DNA from: Prorocentrum cordatum
Taxonomy: Eukaryota > Sar > Dinophyceae > Prorocentrales > Prorocentraceae
Direction of reading: 5' to 3'
NCBI GenBank assembly: GCA_963575745.1
Contig: CAUYUJ010011492.1
Coordinates: forward strand, 383,218-447,217
DNA: 64,000 nucleotides
Below, piece by piece: positions 43,760-53,591 of this stretch (position 1 is its first letter; every line of letters starts with the position of its first letter). The notes beneath the pieces were generated by a model. It searched no databases and was not told the DNA's origin. It worked only from the letters and a program-made list of their open reading frames with translations. Both the position numbers and the translations under genes were made by a program.

Positions 43760-44620
43760 ATGGAAGGCTTCGAGCGTCAGATGGGCGATCCGCGTCGCGA
43801 GATCGCAGGCGGCGAGCTTCCGCCGTCGGTCGACGGTCTCGTGCTCTGGTCAACGACGTCCAGGTGCCTCGCGACTTTCTGTAATTACCTCTCGCGTTTG
43901 AAGAAGGCCTGCCACGTCGCGCGAGTGGCAGACGCGGCGTTCATGCACGCATCGCTGACGGGGGCCAAGCTGGCCATCGAGAAGCGTTCGAGTAGGTGGC
44001 CACGGCCTCGCACGACGTTCCGCATGCTACTGTTGGAACAGCTACTGAAACGCCCAGGCGCGTTACCAGAAACGGGCGGTCTGGACTTCCTTTTCGCGAC
44101 CGCGCACGCGTTTCTCCTTCGCCCCCCGTCAAGTGTGCTGGTCATCCAGCGCGCCGCTTTTCTTAACGACGCGTCGCATTTTCGCGCTGGCCTATTCATT
44201 GACGAAGAGGCCGCCGTCTTACAATCGTGACATACAGACAACGATTGTGCGCAAGAGCGGTTGCAAGCGCCCGCGCGCCACGTGCCCCGCGCACACCGTC
44301 GGCGCCAGGTTTAACTCTCGACCTGAAGGCGACGCCCCGCGGGCTGACTGGCGCGCTGCGAGCGCGCGCGGCGCGCTGCAGGCAGCTCTGCGCCACGCGG
44401 AAATAGGATTCGCAGACGCCTATGGTACCCGTTCGTTCCGACGGGGCCATGCTCGAGACATCGTGGAGTTCGGCGGTCGAGCCACCGACATCCTTCATGC
44501 GGGCGCCCGGCAGATGCCAGCTTGGATGCGCGACCTTGACGTGGAAAAGTTGGAGCGCCAAGCCGTCGCCAAGGCCCACTTCGGCGAGTCGCCCAGTGAC
44601 GACGAACGTGGGGGGGCGAC
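43760..44620 (+). pseudogene. DIRS-like tyrosine recombinase, catalytic residues lost
   Basis: The core-binding part is CNYLSRLKKACHVARV and SLTGAKLAIEKRSSRW. HAFLLRPPSS (about 44105) carries the first catalytic Arg. After a frameshift (about 44185-44240), VRKSGCKRPRATCPAHTVG leads to GTRSFRRGHARDIVEFGGRA (44427), the HxxR motif with His replaced by Arg. AWMRDLDVEKLE follows, where the catalytic Tyr position holds Asp (codon 44532-44534). The tail AKAHFGESPSDDE is typical. Family assignment is by motif order; loss of His and Tyr plus the frameshift means it is inactive. Confidence 0.75.
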
Positions 44621-44809
44621 TCCCCGGGCGTCCAGCGACGCTGATGCGCGCGCGTTTGGTGCTAATGCGGTTGCGCCAGGCTCATCGCGCGCTCGCTCAC
44701 TATCGACTGCGGCCGCTTCTCTGCCTGGCACTGGGAGTCAGCGGGCCTGTGGGTGCCGAAGGCTCGCTGGGGCAGCGCTCGACCTCAGCCCCTGGGCCCG
44801 TGGCAGTGC

Positions 44810-44990
44810 GCACGGTACCCGTGTGCTTCGGCCTGCGCCCTGGCGCGCCAGCCGCCAGTGTCGCTTTGCGCTGCGGGCTGGCGCGTCAGCTGGAGGCGCT
44901 CGGCCGCGGCCTCAACCAGCGTTGATTGGGTGCCGTTCTCTTCTTCGGGTGGCATCGCGGTCGAACGTCGCCGCGAAGGAGACTTATGGG
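44810..44990 (+). repeat. DIRS-like split direct repeat B1
   Basis: GCACGGTACCCGTGTGCTTC ... CCGCGAAGGAGAC; matches 45447-45625 in the same orientation. Confidence 0.9.
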
Positions 44991-45055
44991 GCGGTAATAA
45001 CTTGCCACTGCAAGGGTTTGGTCGACGCCCCCAGGCGGGAGTGCCCCGCCGTCGC

Positions 45056-45416
45056 GCACCGCGCAATGGCGGGCGCCCGCGCGACCACCCGCCGCGCGCC
45101 GCCGCTACGTCGGGCGGGTCAGGCCCCGCGCGGGCATGCTGGCGTGCCGCGCGGCCGCGCGTCGGTGTCCTTCCCCCCCCTGTTCCTCCGAGCACGGTCG
45201 ACATGTTTCCTTTCTGCCGCCTGGCCGCGGGGCGTGATATCATGTTCCCGGTCATGTCTGCAGCTTCCCACCTGCCTAGTGCGCACTCTGAGGTGGGGCG
45301 GCTGGCCAGAGTGTTGTCCTCTGCCTGCCAGAGCGCCGCTTTGGACCACCCCTGGGGCGACGCGCGGCGCGTCCGTTCGACAGTGCGCGCCGGACGCGAC
45401 CGCGGTCGCTGTTCGT
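45056..45416 (+). repeat. DIRS-like split direct repeat A2
   Basis: Second copy of A1 (34177-34536), 361 bp, lying between B1 and B2 with spacers of about 65 and 30 bp. Confidence 0.9.
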
Positions 45417-45446
45417 TTTCCCCCACCCACCACCCTCGAGAGGGGG

Positions 45447-45625
45447 GCATGGTGCCCATGTGCTTCGGCCTGCGCCCTGGCGCGCCAGCCGCCAGCGTCG
45501 TTTGACGCGGCGGGCTGGCGCATCAGCTGGAGGCGCGTGGCCTCGGCCTCACCTAACGTCGATTGGGTGCCATGCTCTCCTTTTTGATGGCATCGCGGTC
45601 GGACGTCGCCGCGAAGGAGACCCAT
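45447..45625 (+). repeat. DIRS-like split direct repeat B2
   Basis: Second copy of B1, with GTGCTTCGGCCTGCGCCCTG and GGCATCGCGGTCGGACGTCG. It should mark the 3' end of the element. Confidence 0.9.
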
Positions 45626-45954
45626 GACGACGCGGAAACACTGAGGGGCACGGCAACGCCGCAGGACCCGACGGAATTCAGCCTCGATCGATCGGGGCCG
45701 TGATCGATTCAAGGTTGAACGATCGACTCGGTGACCGATTTTTTGCGCGCGCCGACGCCGCGCGAACCTACCGCAGGTCCATCTCCAGTTCTCGGTAGCA
45801 TCTTGTACCGCATCTGCGTGTCCTCGCGGGTTCTCCAGCCTCTGCAGTGCTCTCTTGCATTACGATTATCATGCAGTTTCACTCGCTAGACTGCCAGTAC
45901 TCTTCGCTCAAGCCCGCTTACTTACACACGCGATGGAAGACGGGACTGTCTACC

Positions 45955-46110
45955 AGACTCTTTCGCTCTCTTTCTCTCTCTCTCTCTCTCTCTCGTTCTC
46001 TCTCACTCTCTCTCATTGTTTATGTATTGATTTATCTTTCTCTCTCTCTCTCTCCCCCCCCTTTCTTTCTTTCCCTCTCTCTCTCTCGCTCTGTCTCTGT
46101 CTATGTATCC
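45955..46110 (+). repeat. (CT)n microsatellite with interruptions
   Basis: TCTCTCTCTC tracts separated by TGTTTATGTATTGATTTATC-like sequence; Ser/Leu dipeptide ORFs are artefacts. Confidence 0.95.
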
Positions 46111-46749
46111 GCTCGTTCACCCTTTTCTCATCCAACTCCCATCGATTGTTGGCCAAGTCTTCTAGGACACCTGCGGGGCAGTTTGGGCCAGGAACGCCCC
46201 TGGCAGCACCCGGCCCTCTCACCCTTGCAGTCCAACGCTTGGGGCAAGGCCCACGCTGGTTTCAGAGGGGGGCTCGATACCCCTGGGGGGCGATTCCACG
46301 GGCTCTCCCCTGGCGCTCCTCGTGGAAGCGGGGCGGGGTCGACGCCAAAAGGGGGGTGTCCGTCCTTGTCCCAAGCCTCCTTGTGGCCAGACTTGGACTG
46401 CATCCCCTGCGGCAGCCGTCCTCCTCGGTTTCCCCCTCCTCACCCCGGGGTCTGCTTCGATCCGACTCGATCTCGATCCCGGCCTCTTCGACCCGATTCG
46501 ATCCCGATACTCCGACGATCCGATGCGGCCCAATGCTGGCATGGCGGTTCGATCTCCAGGGCCCATTGTGATCCTAGTCGATATCGACCCCAGCTTGCTC
46601 GACCCGAGGCGATCCCGATGTTCCGACGGTCCGATGTTGTTTGATGTCTGCATGGCGGCGTTGTATTATATGATGCCCTGACGCGGCCAACCTGAGTCGA
46701 TGCCGACTCGTGATCCCGAGCCGATTCGAATCCGACTTGACTCGGCATG
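46111..46749. other. Mixed DNA with TCGATCCCGA-type words, no gene
   Basis: Repeated words GATCCCGAT / TCCGACGATCCGATG / CGACCCGA occur at about 46455-46735. The open frames on both strands share these words and do not look like real proteins. Confidence 0.5.
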
Positions 46750-46910
46750 CAGTGGAGGCCCATGCCAAGAAACACATTGCTTGCCTTGGGTTTCGATGGT
46801 TTTGCTGTGGAAGGTGCGACGCGCCCACCCGAAAAAACAGTGGACGTCCTGGGGTGACAGGATTGGGTTTCTTGTGGAAGGTTTCTGGTGGACTGGCCTC
46901 CAGTGTACGA
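46750..46910 (+). repeat. Dispersed repeat family B, longest copy
   Basis: Contains both halves seen separately at 8590-8715 and 8905-9020: GCCCATGCCAAGAAACAC, TTTCGATGGTTTTGC, GTGGACGTCCTGGGGT, TTTCTTGTGG. Confidence 0.7.
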
Positions 46911-47137
46911 GGAGCGCCAGGGGAGAGCCCGTGGAATAGCCTTTGGAGCATCGAGCCCCTTCCGAAACCAGCGTGGAGCTTCCTCCTCCTGCTCCTCCTC
47001 CTCCTCCTCCATCCTTAGCCTTACAAGTAGCTCCTCCCTTTCGCACCCCAAGACATGTGCCGGCAGGGTGGGCTGGGTGTTTTGTTGGAGACGCCCTCAC
47101 CATTTATGATCTTGGAGCTCAAGGCGTGCGACAGTTG

Positions 47138-47640
47138 CACGGGTGGAGGGCGGGTCGTTTTCAAATTGCGGTTCTCGTGTGGGCGCCGTGCATGATGGTC
47201 GTAAAGTCTGTAAGAGATGATTTGATGGAGGGCGGTTCCTTTTCAAATGGGGTTATTGCCTCTGCGCCGCGCACATTCATCTTAAAAGTCTGCAGCGCTT
47301 CAACGAAAATATGGCGGTGCATTTTCTAGATGTGGGTCTCGTTTTGGTGCCGCGCACATTCGTCATGCACGTTTGCAACAGTTTCACGGATGGAAGTTGT
47401 TTCGTTTTCCAAATGTGGTTCTCGCTTTAGCGCCGCGCACATGCGTTTTAAACGTTTGCAGGCGGTTCGCAGATGGAGGGCGGGCCGTTTTCAAAATGTG
47501 GTTCTCGTTCTGGCGCCGCGCACATTCGTTTTGAAAGCATGCAACGAGTTGCACGCATGGAGGGCGATTCTTGTTCAACATGTGTTTCTCGCTTTTGTGA
47601 CGAGCATATTCGTAAAAATAATATACAACGGTTTAGCGGA
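47138..47640 (+). repeat. 83-bp tandem repeat, about 6 units
   Basis: Units start near 47139, 47224, 47310, 47391, 47472 and 47556 with GATGGAGGGCGGGCCGTTTT, then AATGTGGTTCTCG and GCGCCGCGCACATTCGTTTT. The same unit occurs inverted at 26597-26840. Units diverge 10-30 percent by eye. Confidence 0.85.
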
Positions 47641-48563
47641 TTCTGTTGGCTGACGTTCCAGGAATGGTGTTCCCGCACAAAACAGGGGTGGGTGCCAGGG
47701 CGTACCAGTCACGTTGATACGCGGTATCGAGATGCCACGAACGGTGTTCTGACACGGTGTAGGATCATCAGGACGAAATCAGTTGATTCGCGGCGTTAAA
47801 GTCCAAGGCGTGGCGTTTTGGCACGGTTGAGGATTCTCAGACGGTTGCCTTCCAACGGGGCACCCCAGCAGTGACAAAACATTACCGTAGGGACTATGGA
47901 GAGGGAATTCGGAGGGAGGGTTTACGGCAACATCGTTGATGCGTCTTGGGCTCACATTGGTCTTTCTCCTCCTCGTCATCATCAACAACATCATGATCGT
48001 GGATTTGGAGAATTGCCCCGAAACTGGACTTCTCGAAGGATCTCGGCTTGGCTCCCTCCGCCGTGCCCCCTTAGGTCGGCTAAATGATTGGTTAAATACG
48101 TTATGTTGTGAAACGATCTGAGCTGTAGATTGGTCTTGCCCCTCTTCGGATTGCATGCCGTTGTGTTTGTACGACCGCCAGGTATCACACAGTAAGTCGT
48201 GGGTGTGTGTTCGGCTGTGCTACCCCCTGGGCCCAGACTGTTGACCTGGACGATCTGCAACACTATGCTGTCTGCCCGCTCGTTGTTCGGACCGATGTTG
48301 GACTGTGCCGACACTATTCCTTTCTCACTCCTCCTCCTTTTGAAGCATCTGCCGTCTGCAGACGCCATTATGTGCTGTGCATCTGTGTGTGAAGCGTTTT
48401 TGTACACCTACTCAGAAACGAGTGGGGAGTACGGCGGAGCCTGCCGCCGTCTTCGAGGCGCGGAAACGCCTCCACTGCAGGAGGTACCAAGCGTTACAGA
48501 AAGCTTGGGCGTGTAACTCAAGGATGTTCAGAGAACCTGGGGATTTGTTTTTTCTTTTCTAGA
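47641..48563. other. Mixed DNA with two weak coding-like stretches
   Basis: 47936-48121 on plus encodes 61 residues starting with a hydrophobic run (LGLTLVFLLLVIINNIMIV). 48436-48530 on plus reads AEPAAVFEARKRLHCRRYQA with a helical look. Neither has supporting splice sites or homology that I can recognise. Confidence 0.3.
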
Positions 48564-48585
48564 AAATCATCATCACCACCATCAC

Positions 48586-48623
<38 letters not shown>

Positions 48624-48675
48624 GCATCAGCATCATCATCATCACCATCACCATCACCATCATCATCATTTTCCC
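48564..48675 (+). repeat. (CAT)n microsatellite
   Basis: CATCATCACC...CATCATCAT over about 110 bp; the minus frame gives poly-Asp. Confidence 0.95.
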
Positions 48676-48932
48676 TCATTTTCGCTCTGTCGTTGCGGCA
48701 AGCAGTGGGTGGCGAAGGTGCAGCGAGGGCTGCCTCCAGGTTCGCCAGGGCTCGCCAAGATGCAAAGCGACCCAGAAGAAGGCGTTCAGATAACCTGTCT
48801 ACTCTGCCTGAGGCAGGAACGAACAACAAACGCATTCTTTCCCTGGAGGGACGGCTCTCTTCCTGGAAAGGTGGGGCGGCGGAGGCTCGACGACGGACGA
48901 CGCGTGCGCACGCCCCCGGGGCGCCTCGCCAG

Positions 48933-49016
48933 GAGACGCTGGAGAAGGCCGGCCTCACGCCGGGGGCCAACATGTACCTGGGCTTTGAGCAGGACGGGCT
49001 CGCGGCCTACTCGTCC
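48933..49016 (+). CDS. Candidate exon, unknown gene
   Basis: After CTCGCCAG the frame reads ETLEKAGLTPGANMYLGFEQ then DGLAAYSS, a well-mixed protein-like sequence with little G/C-codon monotony. It is followed by C-rich, non-coding-looking DNA. No GT donor lies at its end; dinoflagellates also use GC and GA donors, so the 3' edge is open. The 240 bp upstream is open on both strands and ambiguous. Confidence 0.4.
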
Positions 49017-49114
49017 CGTCTCCTTGCCCCCCCTCTGCCCCTCCCCCCCCCTTGTCATCCCATCCGCCTTGGCTTCTCCCCATTCCCTCCCCTCTCATCT
49101 GCACATCCTCACGC

Positions 49115-50160
49115 GTTTGTGTGCGTGTGCGTGTCTGTGTCTGTGTGTGCGTGCGTGCTTGTGTGCGTGCGCGGGCGTGGGCGTGGGCGTTGGCGTGGGC
49201 GCGGGCGCGGGCGTGGGAGCGCGTGCGTGCGTGCGTGCGCGCGTGCGTGCGTGCGTGCGTGCGTGTGTGAAAATGTGTGTTTGCGAAAATGTGCGTGTGT
49301 GTAAAAGTGCGTGTATGTATGTGTGTGTGTGTGTTGGTACGTGTGTGTGTGTGTGTGTGCGTTTGCTGGTGCAGAGACGCTCCCTATGGGTGAGCCCTGC
49401 GCGTCCCCTTTGGGCCGCCCGAGTGCCCCGCCGCGGCCGCCGCAGCGTCTTTTCGCTAATGCCGCACGCTTGACCCTGCCCCGTTGCTTCGCGCGTGGCC
49501 GCGGAACAAAAGCGTGCGTGTGTTTATGTGTGTGTTTGTGCATGTGTACGTGAGTTTTGATGTGTATGCGTGTGTGTGTGTGTGTGTGCTGTGTGTGTCT
49601 TTGTCAACGTCTTCGGCGATGTGCATGTGTGTGTGTGTGAGTTTGTATGGTGGTGTGTTGGTATGCTCGCCTGTGATTTGTGTGTGTGTGTGTCTGCTTG
49701 TGTGTTTCTCTGTGCTTGTGCGTTGTGTGTGCGTGCGTAGTTGTGTGTGCTTATGTGTGTGCGTGTGTGAGTATGTGCTTATGTGGGTGCATGCTTGCCT
49801 GTGCGAGAGTGCATTGGTGCGTGCACGCGTGGGGTGGGTGCGAGAGAGAGTGTGTGTGTGTGTGTGTGCGTGTGTGCGTGCGTGCGTGCGTGCGTGCGTG
49901 TGTGTGTGTGAGTGTGTGTGTGTGTGTGTGGGGAGTTTGTTTGTTTGTTTGTATGTGGAGTTGTGTTGTGTATGTTGTTGCCTGTTGCGTGTTGGTGTGT
50001 GTGTGTGTTTCTTGCTGCGTGGTTATGCGGTGGAATGGTTTGCGTTTGTATATGAACGTGGTTGTGAACGTGTGCGTAAACATTCGTGTGTGTGTGTGTG
50101 TGTTTGTGTGTGTGCGGGTGTTCGTGTGTGTGTGTGTGTTGTGTTTGTTGCATGTGCGAT
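49115..50160 (+). repeat. 1-kb (GT)n/(TGCG)n-rich tract
   Basis: Alternating GTGTGT, GTGCGTGC and GCGTGGGC sequence, interrupted at 49375-49510 by ordinary GC-rich DNA. Strictly alternating purine/pyrimidine over long runs favours Z-DNA. Val/Cys-rich ORFs are artefacts. Confidence 0.95.
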
Positions 50161-50344
50161 TGTGTGGTGCATGGGCGTGAATGTCCAAGTTGGGTGTATT
50201 GTTTCCCTGTACGCCCGCTCGCCTCTCGGAGCCTACCACCTGCAACGCTTGGTGGAATTTACGATAGCTTGCCACCCCTGCTGTCATTCGCTACGGTGAC
50301 GTCACCTGGCTGGCGGAGGCCAAATTGTGTGAGCGCTGTTCTTG

Positions 50345-50465
50345 CCAATGGAACTCCCTAGGCTCCTGGGCGCCTGTTGGGGGCCTGGGGGCGGTCTCTG
50401 GGGTCATCTTGGGTCGGATAGCCCCAGGGGCCCCCTCGAGCTGCCCTTCTGGGGGCCTCTTTGGG
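50345..50465 (+). repeat. Degenerate G-rich CTGGGGGCC repeat
   Basis: GCCTGTTGGGGGCCTGGGGG and TTCTGGGGGCCTCTTTGGGG words as at 1548-1802. Confidence 0.55.
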
Positions 50466-50484
50466 GTTTCCTGTGCTTCTCTCC

Positions 50485-50615
50485 TTGGCATCGCTCGGAC
50501 GCGTGCATGTTTCCTCGGCGATGGCCATCGAGGAGCATTCTGGGCCATCTTGCGAAAGGGTATGTGTACGAAGCCGACAAACGCACGAGGAGTGGGCGTC
50601 CGACGGCCGAGCCGA
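50485..50615 (+). repeat. Dispersed repeat family D, copy 1
   Basis: GGCATCGCTCGGACGCGTGC, ATGGCCATCGAGGAGCAT and ACGAAGCCGACAAACGCACG correspond to 54812-54940. Confidence 0.65.
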
Positions 50616-50707
50616 TGGCGAGTCTCTAGGGCCCGAGAGGTCTGGGCACGGGCCTGCCACGCGCCGGGCGAAAGATCCCGGCAAAACGCGAGCCACCGCA
50701 CATCGGG

Positions 50708-50870
50708 GCTCAAGAGAAGGGGGTCAATGCAAACGGGGGGTCAGCCAGGGCGCCGGATCCCGCAGCATCTTGCGAAGACCCCTTCTGGTTGACCCGGGTT
50801 AGCGAGCCTCGAGGCGGCCGCGAGGCGGCCGCGCATATTGGCTGACCCGGGTTTGCGAAGCCCTGCGTTG
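50708..50870 (+). repeat. Dispersed repeat family C with GACCCGGGTT words
   Basis: GAGAAGGGGGTCAATGCAAA, CGGGGGGTCAGCCAGGGCGC, then TTGACCCGGGTTAGCGAG and CTGACCCGGGTTTGCG; parallels 30499-30725. Confidence 0.7.
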
Positions 50871-51088
50871 CAGTTTTTTCTCCAAGTAGGATTGCCCTAA
50901 AGGAGTCCTAGCTCATCATAAGTAATTGGTCTTTAGGACCCCCCCTTTTTCCAATGGCACCCCCCCCCTTATCCGTAAGGGCTTCGCCCCATGCCGCCGG
51001 CCCCCTGTCTCGGATAATGGGAGATGCAAAAGCTAAATCATGAGGTCTGGGCGCCGCCGTGAAGCAGTGTCGGGACCTGTTTGTTTTT

Positions 51089-51501
51089 CGACCCTGACCC
51101 TACGGATCTGCATGAGGGGTGCCACCGAATTTCAGAAATGTAGCAAATCCCTTGTGTTTTTGGACCCTGACCCTACGTATATCTGTGTGAGGGGTGCCGC
51201 CGAATTTCAGAAATGTTGAGAATCCCTTTGATTTTCGGACCCTGACCATGTCGATCCGCGTGAGGGGTGCCACCGAATTTCAGAAATGTGGCAAAACCCA
51301 TGTGTTTTTGGACCCTGACCCCGCCGATCTGCGTGAGGGGTGCCAGCGAATTTAAGAAATGTGGCAAATCCCATGTGTTTCTGGACCCTGACCCCGCCGA
51401 TCTGCATGAGGGGTGCCAGCGAATTTGAGAAATGTGGCACATCTCATGTGTTTTTTCACCCTGACCCCGCCGATCTGATCTGCGTGAGGGGTGTCAGTTT
51501 T
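51089..51501 (+). repeat. 73-75-bp tandem repeat, about 5.6 units
   Basis: Units start GGACCCTGACC at about 51089, 51162, 51237, 51310, 51383 and 51457. Each has GATCTGCGTGAGGGGTGCCA and CGAATTTCAGAAATGTGGCA. Minus-strand frames read QKHMGFATFLKF-like repeats; treated as satellite. Confidence 0.95.
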
Positions 51502-51829
51502 TTCCCACCCCAGCAATTCAGCGCACACGCTCAGGGCGTGCTACACCTGCCCGTTTGGGCCTCTCCCCCCTCGCGCGGTCCATCAACCAGGAACAGTAAG
51601 CAGCAAGAAGCAGAATTGTAACAGTGGAAACTGGAAGCTGCAACTGGTACAGGAAGCTGCGAACCTTTGCCCTGCAGCCTGGTGGCCCCACAAGGGCCAC
51701 AAGGGGGCCGGCGGATTTCCAATGTCACCCCCCTTCCCCTCCTCCTTTTTCCAATGGCACCCCCCTTATTTCCAATGCCCCCCCCCTTATTTCCAATGGC
51801 GATCCTCCTCATCAACATCACACATTCAC
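51502..51829. other. Mixed DNA, no gene recognised
   Basis: Includes CCCCCCTTATTTCCAATG repeated three times near 51745-51800 in slightly different forms. Otherwise unremarkable. Confidence 0.4.
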
Positions 51830-52070
51830 TTGCACTTGCTTGCGTGCTCTTGCGTGCCTGCTCTCGTTTGCTTGCCCTCGCTTGCCCTTGCTTGCTTGCA
51901 CTTGATCGCTGGCTCTCGCTTGCTTGTTATTGCTCGCTTGCGCTTGCTTGCTTCCGCTTGCTTGCTTGCGCTTGCTTGATTTTGCTCCTCCCGTCCTCCT
52001 CCCGTCCTGCTCCCATCCTCCTTCCGTCCTCCTCCCATCCTCCTCTCGTCCTCCTCCTGTCCTCCTGTTT
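51830..52070 (+). repeat. CTTGCTTG-rich then TCCTCCCG-rich simple repeats
   Basis: CTTGCTTGCGCTTGCTTGC type to about 51985, then CTCCCGTCCTCCTCCCG type to about 52070. The minus strand reads lysine/alanine/serine repeats. Confidence 0.85.
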
Positions 52071-52159
52071 TTTGGAGTCAGCGCTGGCCGATCTGTTTTC
52101 CTGCATTGCAGTTTTTCGGTTGCCTGCTGACCCGGGTCTGATTGACCTGGGTTGGCAGG

Positions 52160-52567
52160 TCCCCGAGCACAGGGCGGCCGCGGGCGCCCCCTGGGCGAAA
52201 CATCCAGAAGCGCAGGCCGACTTCGGCGGCGAGCGAGGGGTCGGAGGCCCAGAGCTTGATACCAACACCGATATCGGTGGTGTGCTTCCACCGAGGGAAG
52301 ATGCTCCCAATCTCAGCGATGGTGGTAATGTTCGGGCTTCTAGGTGGCCGACATTACCACCAGCACCGAAGTCTAGGATCATTTTTTCCCAGTGGAGGCA
52401 ACCCCATATGGTGGTGTTGGTGACCATTCCGAGGCCTCCAACGAGGGGGGGAGCCAGTGTGCTGGAACCAGGCCTCTGATCCAGTAGCACGCCTCAGACC
52501 TGCCCTGAGTGCGCGCCGCGGCCACCAAGTCGACCGCCATCAGGTACACTGGATGATTATGGCCCAT
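52160..52567 (-). CDS. Candidate coding segments on the minus strand, unknown gene
   Basis: Two adjacent protein-like stretches, read right to left. The first (52567 to about 52380) begins with ATG and reads MGHNHPVYLMAVDLVAAART, then SEACYWIRGLVPAHWLP, to a TGA. The second (about 52341 to 52160, another frame) follows an acceptor-like CACCTAG and reads NITTIAEIGSIFPRWKHTTD, then IGVGIKLWASDPSLAAEV and GLRFWMFRPGG. Both have balanced composition with many aromatic residues, unlike shadow frames. They may be exons separated by a short intron, or one frameshifted gene. No family recognised. Confidence 0.45.
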
Positions 52568-52665
52568 GCCGTCACGTTTCCAAGCGCGATGCAGTGTTGC
52601 CTCCTGGCACCTCTTACCTCACGTGCACGTCCGAAAAATGTTGCTTCGCACGTGTTTGGCCGAAG

Positions 52666-52800
52666 CGAAGGCCTTCTCCGAAGGCGGCGAAACCTCTCAG
52701 AAGCCCCGCGCCTTCGGGAAAGCTTGCAGCGTCTTCGGGGACGGCTCAGAAAACTCCTCAGAAGGCCGGGGGACTTCTGAGTCTTCTGAGAAGGTCTTCT
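52666..52800 (+). repeat. Dispersed repeat family F, copy 2
   Basis: GCGAAGGCCTTCTCCGAAGG ... CTCAGAAGGCCGGGGGACTT ... TCTGAGAAGGTCTTC, in the same order as 29415-29555. Confidence 0.6.
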
Positions 52801-53124
52801 CCTTCTCACTTCCCCCCCCTCGCTTGCCGCCGACGGTTACCCTGCAACCCAGGCGGGCGGCTACCTAGTGCAAGCGCTGCGTGGGTGGTAAACGTAAACC
52901 TGTGGAGGTCCGCGCGGGATTCGTGGGCCAGCGCTGGAACCCCAGCCCTCCCTCCCTCTTGCTTCTTTGGGCCTGGTCGCTTCTGACTTGCGGGAGTATG
53001 CCGAGAAGGGTACGGAGGAAAACCCAAAGTGGAGGCGGATGAGGGCGGGGGGGACGAAGTGTTTGGAGGACGGAGGAGGCCCAGGAGAGGCAGGTGGAAG
53101 AAGAAGGGGGGATCGAAGATGGGG

Positions 53125-53265
53125 GAGTTGCATAGGGACGGTCCTGAGAAGAGGAGGAAGAGGCGGAGGAGGAGGAGGAGAACGGGGAGGTGCCGGAGGA
53201 TGTGGAGGAGGGGGTGGCCAAGGAGGAGGAGGAGGAGCGACATGAAGATCGGGAATTGTTGGAGG
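53125..53265 (+). repeat. (GGA)n-type purine tract
   Basis: GAAGAGGAGGAAGAGGCGGA...GGAGGAGG interrupted by short mixed words. The neighbouring sequence to 53330 is also purine-rich. Confidence 0.8.
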
Positions 53266-53591
53266 AGGAACTTGACCAGGAGACGGGGAGGAATGTTAAC
53301 TAGTGAGGTGCCTGGAGGGTGATGTGATGGTGAGGGCCTGTGAGGAGGGGAGTCAGGAGTAGAGCCAGGTCCGACTGGATGTTCAGAAGAAGGAGGTGTA
53401 GGAGGCAAATGAAGGCGGCGACGACGGTCACGTCGTCTACGACGTCGACGACGACCACGAAGACATGGACGACGACGGCGACGATGAGAGCGAGATGGAT
53501 AGTTGGTAGCCTCTGGGATCTCTCTCGGGCTTGTCTTGGATTTCAGCTTCAATTTTCTTGGGATTGTTTTAGGGCCATTTTGGGGCGTGCC

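Larger units (their letters stand above)
34177..45625 (+). mobile_element. DIRS-like tyrosine-recombinase retroelement with split direct repeats
   Basis: Order: repeat A1, tandem repeats, gag-like GC-rich region, [nested LINE 37.2-40.9 kb], RT, RNase H, tyrosine recombinase, then B1, A2, B2. A1/A2 (about 360 bp) and B1/B2 (about 180 bp) are direct repeat pairs. The A1-ORFs-B1-A2-B2 arrangement is that described for PAT/Ngaro-type elements of the DIRS order, which replicate through a circle and integrate by a tyrosine recombinase instead of a DDE integrase. All domains are frameshifted and key residues are substituted, so this copy is dead. Removing the LINE leaves about 7.8 kb. Confidence 0.8.

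Noticed and set aside
47936-48121. 61-residue plus ORF with a signal-peptide-like start
   Set aside because: Short, no splice or start context, hydrophobic run could be chance; no independent support.
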